From Bergeyella porcorum (GTDB lineage: Bacteria; Bacteroidota; Bacteroidia; Flavobacteriales; Weeksellaceae), in the NCBI RefSeq assembly GCF_042427575.1, contig NZ_JBHMFD010000008.1:1-45924 (forward strand): a stretch of DNA of 45,924 bases, given 5' to 3'. The notes under the pieces were generated by a model. That model was not told the origin of the DNA. It worked only from the letters and a program-made list of their open reading frames with translations, and searched no databases. The position numbers were made by a program, and so were the translations under genes. Within the stretch, counting starts at the first letter, position 1, and each line of letters opens with the position of its first letter. Shown here in pieces: positions 23,743 through 31,633 of the stretch.

Positions 23743-23997
23743 ATGGAAAGAAATTTAAGAAAAGAAAGAATTGGAGTTGTTTCCAGCAACAAAATGGAAA
23801 AAACTATTGTTGTTAGTGAAACACTGAGAATGAAGCACCCAATGTACGGTAAATTCGTATTGAAAACGAAAAAATATACCGCACACGATGAAAACAACGA
23901 GTGCAACGAAGGTGATACAGTTCTTATCCAAGAAACAAGACCTTTGAGTAAAAATAAAAGATGGAGATTAGTAAGAATCATTGAAAAAGCTAAGTAA
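23743..23997 (+). CDS. rpsQ: 30S ribosomal protein S17
   Basis: OB-fold primary rRNA-binding protein of the small-subunit body. 84 residues: RNLRKERIGVVSSNKMEKTI, KHPMYGKFVLKTKKYTAHDE and the end RPLSKNKRWRLVRI. Its stop codon shares one base with the rplN start. Confidence 0.96.
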   Translation: MERNLRKERIGVVSSNKMEKTIVVSETLRMKHPMYGKFVLKTKKYTAHDENNECNEGDTVLIQETRPLSKNKRWRLVRIIEKAK

Positions 23998-24365
23998 TGT
24001 TACAAACAGAATCAAGATTAAAAGTTGCTGATAACACAGGTGCTAAAGAAGTATTGGTTATCAGAGTTCTGGGAGGTACCAGAAGAAGATATGCTTCGGT
24101 TGGTGATAAAATCGTAGTGACTATCAAAGATGCTACACCATCTGGAAACGCTAAAAAAGGACAAGTTTCTAAAGCCGTAGTGGTGAGAACTAAGAAAGCA
24201 GTAAGAAGAAAAGATGGTTCTTACATCAAGTTTGATGATAACGCTTGCGTATTGCTTAATACTGCAGGAGAGATGAGAGGAACTCGTGTTTTCGGACCTG
24301 TTGCAAGAGAATTGAGAGACAAGGAGTATATGAAAGTAATTTCATTAGCACCAGAAGTACTTTAA
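23997..24365 (+). CDS. rplN: 50S ribosomal protein L14
   Basis: Beta-barrel protein at the subunit interface; binding site of the silencing factor RsfS. 122 residues, with MLQTESRLKVADNTGAKEVL and the conserved FGPVARELRDKEYMKVISLA. The start codon overlaps the rpsQ stop by 1 nt (TAATG). Confidence 0.97.
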   Translation: MLQTESRLKVADNTGAKEVLVIRVLGGTRRRYASVGDKIVVTIKDATPSGNAKKGQVSKAVVVRTKKAVRRKDGSYIKFDDNACVLLNTAGEMRGTRVFGPVARELRDKEYMKVISLAPEVL

Positions 24366-24386
24366 TATTTTTAAATTTTTAAGACA

Positions 24387-24707
24387 ATGACAAAAGTTAA
24401 AATTAAAAGAGGGGATAACGTAATCGTTACTACCGGTAAAAATAAAGGTACTAAAGGGGAAGTGCTTCAAGTAATCAAGAAAGAAGGAAAAGACCCAAGA
24501 GTTATCGTAGCTGGTGTAAATGTGGTGAAAAAACACGTGAAGCCTTCAGCTGCTAACCCTCAAGGTGGTATCGTAGAGAAAGAAGCTTCTATTAATATCT
24601 CTAATGTTGCATTATTAGACAAAAACGGTAAAGCAACTAAAGTAGGATACAAAGTAGAAGGTGATAAGAAAGTAAGAGTTGCTAAAACAACCGGTGAAAC
24701 TTTATAA
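24387..24707 (+). CDS. rplX: 50S ribosomal protein L24
   Basis: Assembly initiator for the large subunit, near the tunnel exit. KOW motif visible in KIKRGDNVIVTTGKNKGTKG (about 5-24), then the VNVVKKHVKPSAANPQGGIV segment. 106 residues. Follows rplN by 21 nt. Confidence 0.96.
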   Translation: MTKVKIKRGDNVIVTTGKNKGTKGEVLQVIKKEGKDPRVIVAGVNVVKKHVKPSAANPQGGIVEKEASINISNVALLDKNGKATKVGYKVEGDKKVRVAKTTGETL

Positions 24708-24714
24708 TTTGTAA

Positions 24715-25272
24715 ATGACTATGGAATTTATAGCAAGACCTAAAAAACTATATAAAGAAAAAATTGTTCCTGCAATGATGGAAGAATTTGGGTACAAATC
24801 TGTAATGCAGGTACCTAAATTGGAAAAAATCGTTGTATCTCAAGGATTGGGAGCTGCTACTCAGGATAAAAAAATCGTAGATTATGCAGTGGAAGAATTA
24901 ACAGCAATCACTGGGCAAAAAGCAGTAGGTACTTTATCTAAAAAAGACGAAGCAGCTTTCAAATTGAGAAAAGGTATGCCAGTAGGTGCAAGAGTTACCC
25001 TAAGAGCAGACAAAATGTACGAGTTCTTAGATAGATTAACATCTTCTGCATTGCCACGAATCAGAGATTTCTCAGGAATTAAGGCAGACGGCTTCGATGG
25101 AAGAGGAAACTACAACCTTGGTATTACCGAGCAAATCATCTTCCCAGAAATCGTAATCGATAAAGTGAAAAAAATCCAAGGGATGGACATCACTTTCGTT
25201 ACAACTGCAAAAACAGATAAAGAAGCTAAAGCATTATTAACTCACTTCGGTTTACCATTTAAAAAGAACTAA
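24715..25272 (+). CDS. rplE: 50S ribosomal protein L5
   Basis: Binds 5S rRNA and contacts P-site tRNA. 185 residues, with VPKLEKIVVSQGLGAATQDKK cut short here as VPKLEKIVVSQGLG, LRKGMPVGARVTLR, and the end KEAKALLTHFGLPF. A second in-frame ATG at 24721 is equally possible as a start. rpsN follows after 2 nt. Confidence 0.96.
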   Translation: MTMEFIARPKKLYKEKIVPAMMEEFGYKSVMQVPKLEKIVVSQGLGAATQDKKIVDYAVEELTAITGQKAVGTLSKKDEAAFKLRKGMPVGARVTLRADKMYEFLDRLTSSALPRIRDFSGIKADGFDGRGNYNLGITEQIIFPEIVIDKVKKIQGMDITFVTTAKTDKEAKALLTHFGLPFKKN

Positions 25273-25274
25273 GA

Positions 25275-25544
25275 ATGGCAAAAGAATCAATGAAAGCGCG
25301 TGAGCGCAAAAGAGAAGCAATGGTTGCTAAATATGCTGAGAAAAGAAAAGCTTTGAAAGAAGCTGGTGATTATGAAGCATTGCAAAAACTACCTAAAAAC
25401 GCTTCACCTGTAAGACTTCACAACAGATGTAAACTTACAGGAAGACCAAGAGGATATATGAGAACCTTCGGTATTTCCAGAGTAACTTTCCGTGAAATGG
25501 CAAACGCAGGGCTTATCCCAGGAGTTAAAAAAGCAAGTTGGTAA
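25275..25544 (+). CDS. rpsN: 30S ribosomal protein S14, zinc-independent form
   Basis: Head protein of the small subunit. The 89-residue form keeps only one Cys, in RLHNRCKLTGRPRGYMR (about 55-71), and lacks the CxxC pairs of the zinc-binding form. It is therefore the long, zinc-free type. A gap of 135 nt with a REP-like hairpin follows. Confidence 0.96.
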   Translation: MAKESMKARERKREAMVAKYAEKRKALKEAGDYEALQKLPKNASPVRLHNRCKLTGRPRGYMRTFGISRVTFREMANAGLIPGVKKASW

Positions 25545-25581
25545 TAATTTTTTACAAATCAAGATAATCAAGTTTGATTAT

Positions 25582-25632
25582 GCTATAAGCCGTAAGCAAT
25601 AGGCTGAATGCATACTGCCTACAGCTTATAGC
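25582..25632. repeat. REP-like hairpin inside the ribosomal operon (family A, copy 2)
   Basis: GCTATAAGC at 25582 pairs with GCTTATAGC ending at 25632, and the pairing continues inwards with mismatches over about 20 bp per arm. Its reverse strand contains TAGGCAGTATGC and AGCCTATTGCTTA, matching copy 1 at 20682. Confidence 0.65.
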
Positions 25633-25679
25633 TTTTCAAATACTGTTTATCACTAACCAATAATAACAAAACAAGAAAA

Positions 25680-26078
25680 ATGGTAACAGATCCAATTTCA
25701 GATTTCCTAACAAGAGTAAGGAACGCACAAAGCGCAGGCCACAAAGTGGTGGAAATTCCTGCATCGAAAATCAAAAAGGAGATTACGAAAATTCTTTTCG
25801 ACCAAGGGTACATCACCAACTATAAGTTTGAGGATAACTCGGTTCAAGGGAATATCAAAATCGCTTTGAAGTACGACAAAAAAACTGGCAAACCAGCCAT
25901 CAAATCTATCCAGAGAGCTTCTCGTCCAGGTTTGAGATACTACGCTGGCTCTGCAGAACTTCCAAGAGTTCTTAACGGTTTAGGTATCGCTATCATCTCT
26001 ACTTCTAAGGGAGTAATGACTGGTAAGCAAGCCAAAAATGAAAATGTAGGCGGTGAAGTAATCTGCTATGTATATTAA
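25680..26078 (+). CDS. rpsH: 30S ribosomal protein S8
   Basis: Primary 16S rRNA-binding protein; in many bacteria it represses the distal part of this operon. 132 residues with VTDPISDFLTRVRNAQSAGH and the C-terminal STSKGVMTGKQAKNENVGGE. In this operon it is preceded by a hairpin-bearing gap. Confidence 0.97.
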   Translation: MVTDPISDFLTRVRNAQSAGHKVVEIPASKIKKEITKILFDQGYITNYKFEDNSVQGNIKIALKYDKKTGKPAIKSIQRASRPGLRYYAGSAELPRVLNGLGIAIISTSKGVMTGKQAKNENVGGEVICYVY

Positions 26079-26095
26079 TTTTTAAAAAAAGGAAA

Positions 26096-26641
26096 ATGTC
26101 AAGAATTGGTAAAGCAATTATCACAATTCCAGCAGGAGTTACCGTTACTGAACAAGATAACATCGTTACAGTAAAAGGACCTAAAGGAGAGCTTACTCAA
26201 GAGCTTACTGGTGGAATTACTTTAGAGCAGAAAGATGGCGAGCTTACCGTAAATCGCCCATCTGATTCTAAACAACACAAAGCCCTTCACGGATTGTACA
26301 GAGCCCTTATTAACAATATGGTGGTAGGTACTTCTGAAGGCTTCGAAAAGAAACTCGAATTAGTGGGGGTAGGTTATAGAGCTTCACACTCAGGGCAAAA
26401 ACTTGAGTTGGCTTTAGGATTCTCTCACGGTATCGTACTAGAACTTCCACAGGAAATCAAAGTAGATACATTGACTGAAAAAGGTAAAAACCCAATTATT
26501 ACTCTATCTTCACACGATAAGCAACTTCTTGGGATGGTAACGGCAAAAATCCGTTCATTCAGAAAACCTGAACCATACAAAGGAAAAGGTATTAGATTCG
26601 TTGGTGAAAATGTGAGACGTAAAGCTGGTAAATCTGCTTAA
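26096..26641 (+). CDS. rplF: 50S ribosomal protein L6
   Basis: Two-domain protein near the factor-binding site of the large subunit. 181 residues, start SRIGKAIITIPAGVTVT, end with the signature EPYKGKGIRFVGENVRRKAG. 17 nt after rpsH, 14 nt before rplR. Confidence 0.97.
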   Translation: MSRIGKAIITIPAGVTVTEQDNIVTVKGPKGELTQELTGGITLEQKDGELTVNRPSDSKQHKALHGLYRALINNMVVGTSEGFEKKLELVGVGYRASHSGQKLELALGFSHGIVLELPQEIKVDTLTEKGKNPIITLSSHDKQLLGMVTAKIRSFRKPEPYKGKGIRFVGENVRRKAGKSA

Positions 26642-26655
26642 TAAATTTTAAGAAA

Positions 26656-27003
26656 ATGGCACTGAATAAATTAGAAAAAAGAAACAGAATTAAGAGAAGA
26701 GTAAGAGGAAAAATCTCTGGCTCTGCTGAATTGCCAAGATTATCTGTATACAAGAGTAATAAGGAAATTTACGCTCAGTTAATCGATGATAAAGAAGGTA
26801 AAACACTTGCATCAGCTTCTTCTAGAACGCTTAACGCAAAAGGTACTAAAGTAGAAATCTCTACTGAAGTAGGTAAAGCTATCGCTGAAAAAGCTAAAGC
26901 TGCAGGTATTGAAAGTGTAGTGTTCGACAGAAACGGATTCGTTTACCACGGTAGAGTGAAAGCTCTAGCAGATGGTGCGAGAGAAGGCGGACTTAAATTC
27001 TAA
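26656..27003 (+). CDS. rplR: 50S ribosomal protein L18
   Basis: 5S rRNA-binding protein of the central protuberance. 115 residues, N-terminus basic (KRNRIKRRVRGKISG), C-terminus VFDRNGFVYHGRVKALADGA typical of the family. Confidence 0.96.
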   Translation: MALNKLEKRNRIKRRVRGKISGSAELPRLSVYKSNKEIYAQLIDDKEGKTLASASSRTLNAKGTKVEISTEVGKAIAEKAKAAGIESVVFDRNGFVYHGRVKALADGAREGGLKF

Positions 27004-27024
27004 TCATAAAAATTTCGGATAACA

Positions 27025-27549
27025 ATGTTAGGACTAGATAATATCGAAAAAGTAAAACCGGGAGGATTAGAGCTTAAAGATCGTCTCGTAGCTGTAAACA
27101 GAGTAACTAAAGTAACCAAAGGTGGACGTGCATTCGGGTTTTCTGCAATCGTAGTTGTAGGTGACGAGGCTGGCGTTATTGGTTATGGTTTAGGAAAATC
27201 TAAGGAAGTTGCAACTGCTATCTCTAAGGCGGTAGAAGATGCAAAGAAAAACTTAGTAAGAGTTCCAGTAACTAAAGATGGAACCATCTATCACGAAACT
27301 TCTGCAAGATTCGGTGGAGCAGATATCTTTATGAGACCTGCATCTCACGGTACCGGGGTTATCGCTGGTAACACGGTGCGTATCGTAGTAGAATCTGCTG
27401 GTATCAAAGATATTCTTACAAAATCTAAAGGATCTTCTAACCCACACAATATGGTGAAAGCTACTTTCAAAGCGTTGTTGGATATCAGAACTCCTGAGGA
27501 AATCGCAAGAATGAGAGGTGTATCATTAGATAAAGTATTTAAACACTAA
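27025..27549 (+). CDS. rpsE: 30S ribosomal protein S5
   Basis: Controls decoding accuracy together with S4 and forms the mRNA entry site. 174 residues. The dsRBD-like N-terminal half has VTKVTKGGRAFGFSAIVVVG, and the C-terminal half has SKGSSNPHNMVKATFKALL. Follows rplR by 21 nt. Confidence 0.97.
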   Translation: MLGLDNIEKVKPGGLELKDRLVAVNRVTKVTKGGRAFGFSAIVVVGDEAGVIGYGLGKSKEVATAISKAVEDAKKNLVRVPVTKDGTIYHETSARFGGADIFMRPASHGTGVIAGNTVRIVVESAGIKDILTKSKGSSNPHNMVKATFKALLDIRTPEEIARMRGVSLDKVFKH

Positions 27550-27566
27550 TAAAGTTTTTAAGGAAA

Positions 27567-27743
27567 ATGGCAACAATTAAAATCAAACAAGTAAGAAGTG
27601 CTATTGGTAGAACTAAAAATCAAAAGTTGACCCTTGAAGCTTTAGGTTTAAAGAAGTTACACCAAGTTGTAGAGCACGAAGCTACACCTTCCATCTTAGG
27701 AATGGTAGCTACGGTAAGACATTTAGTAGAAGTTCAGAAGTAA
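27567..27743 (+). CDS. rpmD: 50S ribosomal protein L30
   Basis: A 58-residue protein read directly from the sequence: it starts MATIKIKQVRSAIGRTKNQK, continues with LEALGLKKLHQVVEHE, and ends GMVATVRHLVEVQK. The position between rpsE and rplO and the length are those of L30. It starts 17 nt after rpsE and is followed by a 101-nt gap with a family-B hairpin. Confidence 0.93.
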   Translation: MATIKIKQVRSAIGRTKNQKLTLEALGLKKLHQVVEHEATPSILGMVATVRHLVEVQK

Positions 27744-27749
27744 ATTTAT

Positions 27750-27843
27750 ATAGAGATTAGACCGTTAGAAAAGGGAGCTACATTAGAAAATTCTAAGTTT
27801 CCTTTTTCTAACCTCTAAAATCTAATATCCTAAATCTAAAAAC
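27750..27843. repeat. TTAGA/TCTAA hairpin repeat in the rpmD-rplO gap (family B)
   Basis: TTAGAAAAGGGA (27765-27776) pairs with TTTCCTTTTTCTAA (about 27798-27811), with further ATTAGA and TCTAAT copies outside. The TCTAAAATCTAATATC tail resembles the gaps before rplP and rpsD. Confidence 0.55.
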
Positions 27844-27844
27844 A

Positions 27845-28294
27845 ATGAAATTAAATAACATACAGCCAGCATCAGGTTCTACTCACAATTCTAAGAGAAT
27901 TGGTAGAGGACAAGGAAGCGGAAAAGGCGGTACTTCCACAAAAGGGCATAAAGGTCAGAAATCAAGATCTGGTTACGCTCAGAAAATTGGTTTTGAAGGA
28001 GGACAAATGCCACTTCAAAGAAGATTGCCTAAATTCGGTTTCAATAATGTGAACAGAAAAGAATTTAGAGGAATTAATCTGGATACTATCCAAACACTTA
28101 TCGATACTAAATCTATCCAAGGTGATATCACTAAGGAAGTATTGGTAGCGAATGGATTGGCATCTAAAAATGACCTTGTGAAAATCTTAGGTAGAGGAGA
28201 GCTAAAATCTGCTGTTTCTATCTCTGCAGATAAATTCACAAAATCTGCTGAAGAATTGATCTCTAAAGCAGGAGGTAAAGCAGTTACTCTATAA
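27845..28294 (+). CDS. rplO: 50S ribosomal protein L15
   Basis: Late-assembly protein that spans several 23S rRNA domains. 149 residues, with the Gly-rich basic start GRGQGSGKGGTSTKGHKGQK (about 22-41) and FEGGQMPLQRRLPKFGF. Followed by secY after 14 nt, the usual order. Confidence 0.97.
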   Translation: MKLNNIQPASGSTHNSKRIGRGQGSGKGGTSTKGHKGQKSRSGYAQKIGFEGGQMPLQRRLPKFGFNNVNRKEFRGINLDTIQTLIDTKSIQGDITKEVLVANGLASKNDLVKILGRGELKSAVSISADKFTKSAEELISKAGGKAVTL

Positions 28295-28308
28295 TCTTTA
28301 TTTAAGAA

Positions 28309-29688
28309 ATGAAAGAATTTATACAGACATTAAAAAACATTTGGAGTCTTAAGGAGTTAAGAGAGAAAATACTTTTCACCTTAGGGATGATCTTAGTGTA
28401 TAGATTCGCATCTTATATTTCCCTACCTGCCATCAATATGGCAGAGGTAGGGAATCTTTTGGAGCTTTACAAAGACCAGGGAGGTAGCAAACAAGGAGCT
28501 GGGCTTCTTGGTTTGCTTTCTTCTTTTACAGGAGGTGCATTCAGCCGTGCGTCTATTATGGCATTGGGGATTATGCCTTACATCTCTGCCTCTATCATTG
28601 TGCAGCTGATGGGAATGGCAATACCATATCTCCAAAAGCTACAAAAAGACGGGCAAAGTGGTAGAAATACCTTGAACCAAATCACCAGATGGCTTACCAT
28701 TGTGGTTTGTTTGGTGCAAGCACCATCTTACCTCACCTCTATTACGCAGATGTTCTTGCCTTATGGGCAATTCCAATCGGCTTATTATGTACATCCAGAA
28801 TCTGTGATGTTTTGGTTGCCAAGTATTATCATCTTGGTAGCTGGTTCAGTTTTCGCGATGTGGATGGGAGAGAAGATTACCGATAAGGGGATTGGAAACG
28901 GAATTTCCATCTTGATTATGGTGGGGATTTTGGCAGACCTTCCTTCGGCGTTTGTTCAGGAAGTGGCTACGCAGACCGGTAAGGGAGGAGCAGGAACCAT
29001 TATGGTACTATTAGAAGTATTATTCTGGATGCTGGTTATCCTTTTAGGGATTTTACTTTCAGTAGCTGTAAGAAAAATTCCTATCCAGTATGTAAGCAGA
29101 GCACAAGCGAGAGGCGGTGTTAATAGAAACTTGATGCAAGGAGCAAGACAATGGATTCCTCTAAAGGTAAATGCCGCAGGGGTAATGCCTATTATCTTCG
29201 CCCAAGCATTGATGTTTGTACCTGGTTTGTTAACAAAAGTGGATGAGTCTAATACATTTTTAGCAGGTTTTAAAAATGTTTTCAGCTGGCAATACAATGT
29301 ATTGTTTGCACTATTGATTATTGTATTTACATTCTTCTACACTGCAATCACAATTCCGGTAAATCAAATGGCTGACGACCTGAAAAGGAACGGTGGTTTG
29401 ATACCAAAAGTAAGACCTGGAAAGGAAACCGCTGATTATCTGGATGGTATTCTTTCAAAAATTACTTTGCCGGGTTCAATATTTTTAGCTATCTTTGCAG
29501 TCCTTCCTGCATTAGTGTATGGAACGCTGGTGGAAACAGATCGATTTGCACTCTTTTTCGGGGGGACTTCACTATTAATTATGGTGGGAGTTATCCTAGA
29601 TACAGTGCAGCAAATCAATACTTATCTGTTGAACCACCATTATGATGGCTTGATGCAGTCTAAATTATCAAGAACATCTAATTTTTAA
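28309..29688 (+). CDS. secY: Preprotein translocase subunit SecY
   Basis: Channel of the Sec translocon, which passes unfolded proteins across or into the inner membrane with SecE, SecG and SecA. 459 residues with about ten membrane segments. Signatures are ALGIMPYISASIIVQLMGMA (near 83-102) in the second segment and the IGNGISILIMVGIL stretch. The cytosolic loop GLIPKVRPGKETADYLD precedes segment 9. It is followed by infA after 8 nt. Confidence 0.97.
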   Translation: MKEFIQTLKNIWSLKELREKILFTLGMILVYRFASYISLPAINMAEVGNLLELYKDQGGSKQGAGLLGLLSSFTGGAFSRASIMALGIMPYISASIIVQLMGMAIPYLQKLQKDGQSGRNTLNQITRWLTIVVCLVQAPSYLTSITQMFLPYGQFQSAYYVHPESVMFWLPSIIILVAGSVFAMWMGEKITDKGIGNGISILIMVGILADLPSAFVQEVATQTGKGGAGTIMVLLEVLFWMLVILLGILLSVAVRKIPIQYVSRAQARGGVNRNLMQGARQWIPLKVNAAGVMPIIFAQALMFVPGLLTKVDESNTFLAGFKNVFSWQYNVLFALLIIVFTFFYTAITIPVNQMADDLKRNGGLIPKVRPGKETADYLDGILSKITLPGSIFLAIFAVLPALVYGTLVETDRFALFFGGTSLLIMVGVILDTVQQINTYLLNHHYDGLMQSKLSRTSNF

Positions 29689-29696
29689 TAATTTAA

Positions 29697-29912
29697 ATGG
29701 CAAAACAAAAACATATTGAACAAGACGGCGTGATAGTGGAAGCATTATCCAACGCTATGTTTCGTGTAGAGCTAGAGAATGGGCACGTTTTGATTGCTCA
29801 TATCTCTGGTAAAATGAGAATGCATTACATCAAATTGTTACCAGGGGATAAGGTAAGGCTAGAGATGTCTCCTTATGATTTATCCAAAGGTAGAATCACT
29901 TTTAGATATTAA
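29697..29912 (+). CDS. infA: Translation initiation factor IF-1
   Basis: Small OB-fold factor that blocks the ribosomal A site during initiation. 71 residues: EQDGVIVEALSNAMFRVELE, HISGKMRMHYIKLLPGD, ending KGRITFRY. Followed by two hairpins before rpmJ. Confidence 0.97.
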   Translation: MAKQKHIEQDGVIVEALSNAMFRVELENGHVLIAHISGKMRMHYIKLLPGDKVRLEMSPYDLSKGRITFRY

Positions 29913-29918
29913 CCAAAA

Positions 29919-29981
29919 GCTTCAAACAGCAATGTTTGAAGCCTAATGCAATAGCAACACACCTCTAAGGTGAGCTTGCTA
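29919..29981. repeat. Two consecutive hairpins between infA and rpmJ
   Basis: First: GCTTCAAACA (29919-29928) with TGTTTGAAGC (29933-29942), perfect 10-bp stem and GCAA loop. Second: TAGCAA (29952) with TTGCTA (ending 29981), enclosing CACCT/AGGTG. Neither is followed by a T run, so they look like mRNA processing or stability structures rather than terminators. Confidence 0.6.
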
Positions 29982-30005
29982 CGCGGAAAAAATAAATTCA
30001 AACAA

Positions 30006-30122
30006 ATGAAAGTTAGAGCATCGATTAAGAAAAGAAGTGCTGATTGCAAAATCGTTCGTCGTAAAGGCGTATTATTTGTAATCAACAAGAAGAACCCAAA
30101 ATTTAAACAAAGACAAGGCTAA
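30006..30122 (+). CDS. rpmJ: 50S ribosomal protein L36, degenerate zinc site
   Basis: A 38-residue protein read from the sequence, MKVRASIKKRSADCKIVRRK followed by GVLFVINKKNPKFKQRQG. The zinc-binding form has three Cys and a His; here only Cys14 remains (the other positions are Ser, Asn and Phe). It is thus a zinc-independent form with one vestigial ligand. Its place between infA and rpsM is standard. Confidence 0.92.
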   Translation: MKVRASIKKRSADCKIVRRKGVLFVINKKNPKFKQRQG

Positions 30123-30131
30123 AATTAAATT

Positions 30132-30509
30132 ATGGCGAGAATTTCAGGTATTGATTTACCAAAAAACAAAAGAGGCGTTATCGGTCTTACTTACATCTAC
30201 GGAATCGGTAGAAGTACTGCATCTAAAATTTTAGAAGCTGCCGGTATCAGCAAGGACAAGAAAGTCAACGAATGGAATGACGATGAATTGGCTGCAATCA
30301 GAAACTACATCACTGAAAACATTAAAGTAGAAGGTGAATTGCGTTCTGAAGTGCAATTGAACATCAAGCGATTGATGGACATTGGATGCCAACGAGGAAT
30401 ACGTCACAGACTGGGATTACCTTTAAGAGGCCAAAGAACTAAGAATAATTCTAGAACCCGTAAAGGAAGAAGAAAAACTGTTGCTAACAAGAAAAAAGCA
30501 AGTAAATAA
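30132..30509 (+). CDS. rpsM: 30S ribosomal protein S13
   Basis: Head protein that contacts tRNAs and the L5 bridge. 125 residues: ARISGIDLPKNKRGVIGLTY, RHRLGLPLRGQRTKNNSRTR and a basic tail. 9 nt after rpmJ. Confidence 0.97.
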   Translation: MARISGIDLPKNKRGVIGLTYIYGIGRSTASKILEAAGISKDKKVNEWNDDELAAIRNYITENIKVEGELRSEVQLNIKRLMDIGCQRGIRHRLGLPLRGQRTKNNSRTRKGRRKTVANKKKASK

Positions 30510-30524
30510 TCTTTAGAATTAATT

Positions 30525-30914
30525 ATGGCAAAACAAACTAAAGTAGTTAAGAAAAGAAAAGTAAAAGTAGAAGCAATTGGTGAAGCACATATCCAAGCTT
30601 CTTTCAATAATATTATTATTTCTTTAACGAATAAAAACGGAGAGGTTATCTCTTGGTCATCAGCGGGTAAAATGGGCTTTAGAGGCTCTAAGAAAAATAC
30701 TCCATTCGCAGCTCAGATGGCAGCAGAAAATTGTGCTGCTGTAGCTTACGAAGCTGGGCTTAGAAGAGTGAAGGTGTTTGTAAAAGGACCTGGACAAGGT
30801 AGAGAATCTGCCATCAGATCTATTCACAATTCAGGAATTGAAGTAAGTGAAATCGTTGATGTGACACCTATGCCACACAACGGATGTAGACCACCAAAAA
30901 GAAGAAGAGTATAA
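30525..30914 (+). CDS. rpsK: 30S ribosomal protein S11
   Basis: Platform protein next to the mRNA exit. 129 residues with EAHIQASFNNIIISLTNKNG, KGPGQGRESAIRSIHNSGIE and the end TPMPHNGCRPPKRRRV. A 76-nt gap with a TCTAAA repeat follows. Confidence 0.97.
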   Translation: MAKQTKVVKKRKVKVEAIGEAHIQASFNNIIISLTNKNGEVISWSSAGKMGFRGSKKNTPFAAQMAAENCAAVAYEAGLRRVKVFVKGPGQGRESAIRSIHNSGIEVSEIVDVTPMPHNGCRPPKRRRV

Positions 30915-30919
30915 TCTGA

Positions 30920-30985
30920 AATTTTAAATTTTAGACTTTGAAATGAATCCATTTTTTAATCTAAAATCTAAAATCTAAAACCCAA
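30920..30985. repeat. ATCTAAA repeat in the rpsK-rpsD gap (family B)
   Basis: Three copies of ATCTAAA at about 30959-30979, with a complementary TTTTAGACTTT stretch near 30930. Related to the gaps before rplP and rplO. Confidence 0.5.
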
Positions 30986-30990
30986 AAATA

Positions 30991-31599
30991 ATGGCTAGAT
31001 ATATTGGACCTAAAACTAAGATTGCTAGAAAATTCGGTGCAGCAATCTACGGAGATGATAAGAGCTTCGAAAGAAGAAAAAACCAACCACCAGGACAACA
31101 CGGCCCAAATAAGAGAAGAGGTGCAAAGCGTTCTGAATATGCAATTCAGCTTGCTGAAAAGCAAAAAGCAAAATACACCTATGGTATTTTGGAAAGACAA
31201 TTTGCTAATCTTTTCGATAAGGCAACAAGAACTAAAGGGGTAACTGGTGAAGTACTTTTGCAACTTTGCGAATCAAGACTAGATAATGTAGTGTACAGAC
31301 TAGGATTTGCAAAAACAAGAGCTGCTGCTAGACAGTTGGTTTCTCACAGACACATTACAGTAAACGGAGAGGTGGTAAATATCCCATCTTACCTCCTTAA
31401 AGCTGGTGATGTAATCGCTGTAAGAGAAAAATCAAAATCTCTTGAAGTAATCACTGATGCATTGGCTTCTAAATCAAGCTACGAGTGGTTGCAGTTCAAC
31501 GATGAGAAAAAAGAAGGAACTTTCCTTTCTGCTCCTGAGAGAATTCAGATTCCTGAAGATATCAAGGAACAACTTATCGTAGAACTTTACAACAAATAA
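30991..31599 (+). CDS. rpsD: 30S ribosomal protein S4
   Basis: Primary 16S rRNA binder and accuracy determinant. 202 residues with GPKTKIARKFGAAIYG, CESRLDNVVYRLGFAKTRAA, and an S4 RNA-binding domain ARQLVSHRHITVNGEVV (about 108-124). The zinc Cys found in some S4 N-termini are absent. Confidence 0.97.
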   Translation: MARYIGPKTKIARKFGAAIYGDDKSFERRKNQPPGQHGPNKRRGAKRSEYAIQLAEKQKAKYTYGILERQFANLFDKATRTKGVTGEVLLQLCESRLDNVVYRLGFAKTRAAARQLVSHRHITVNGEVVNIPSYLLKAGDVIAVREKSKSLEVITDALASKSSYEWLQFNDEKKEGTFLSAPERIQIPEDIKEQLIVELYNK

Positions 31600-31633
31600 T
31601 CATTAAATATTTTTTGCTCAACCCAACAATAAT

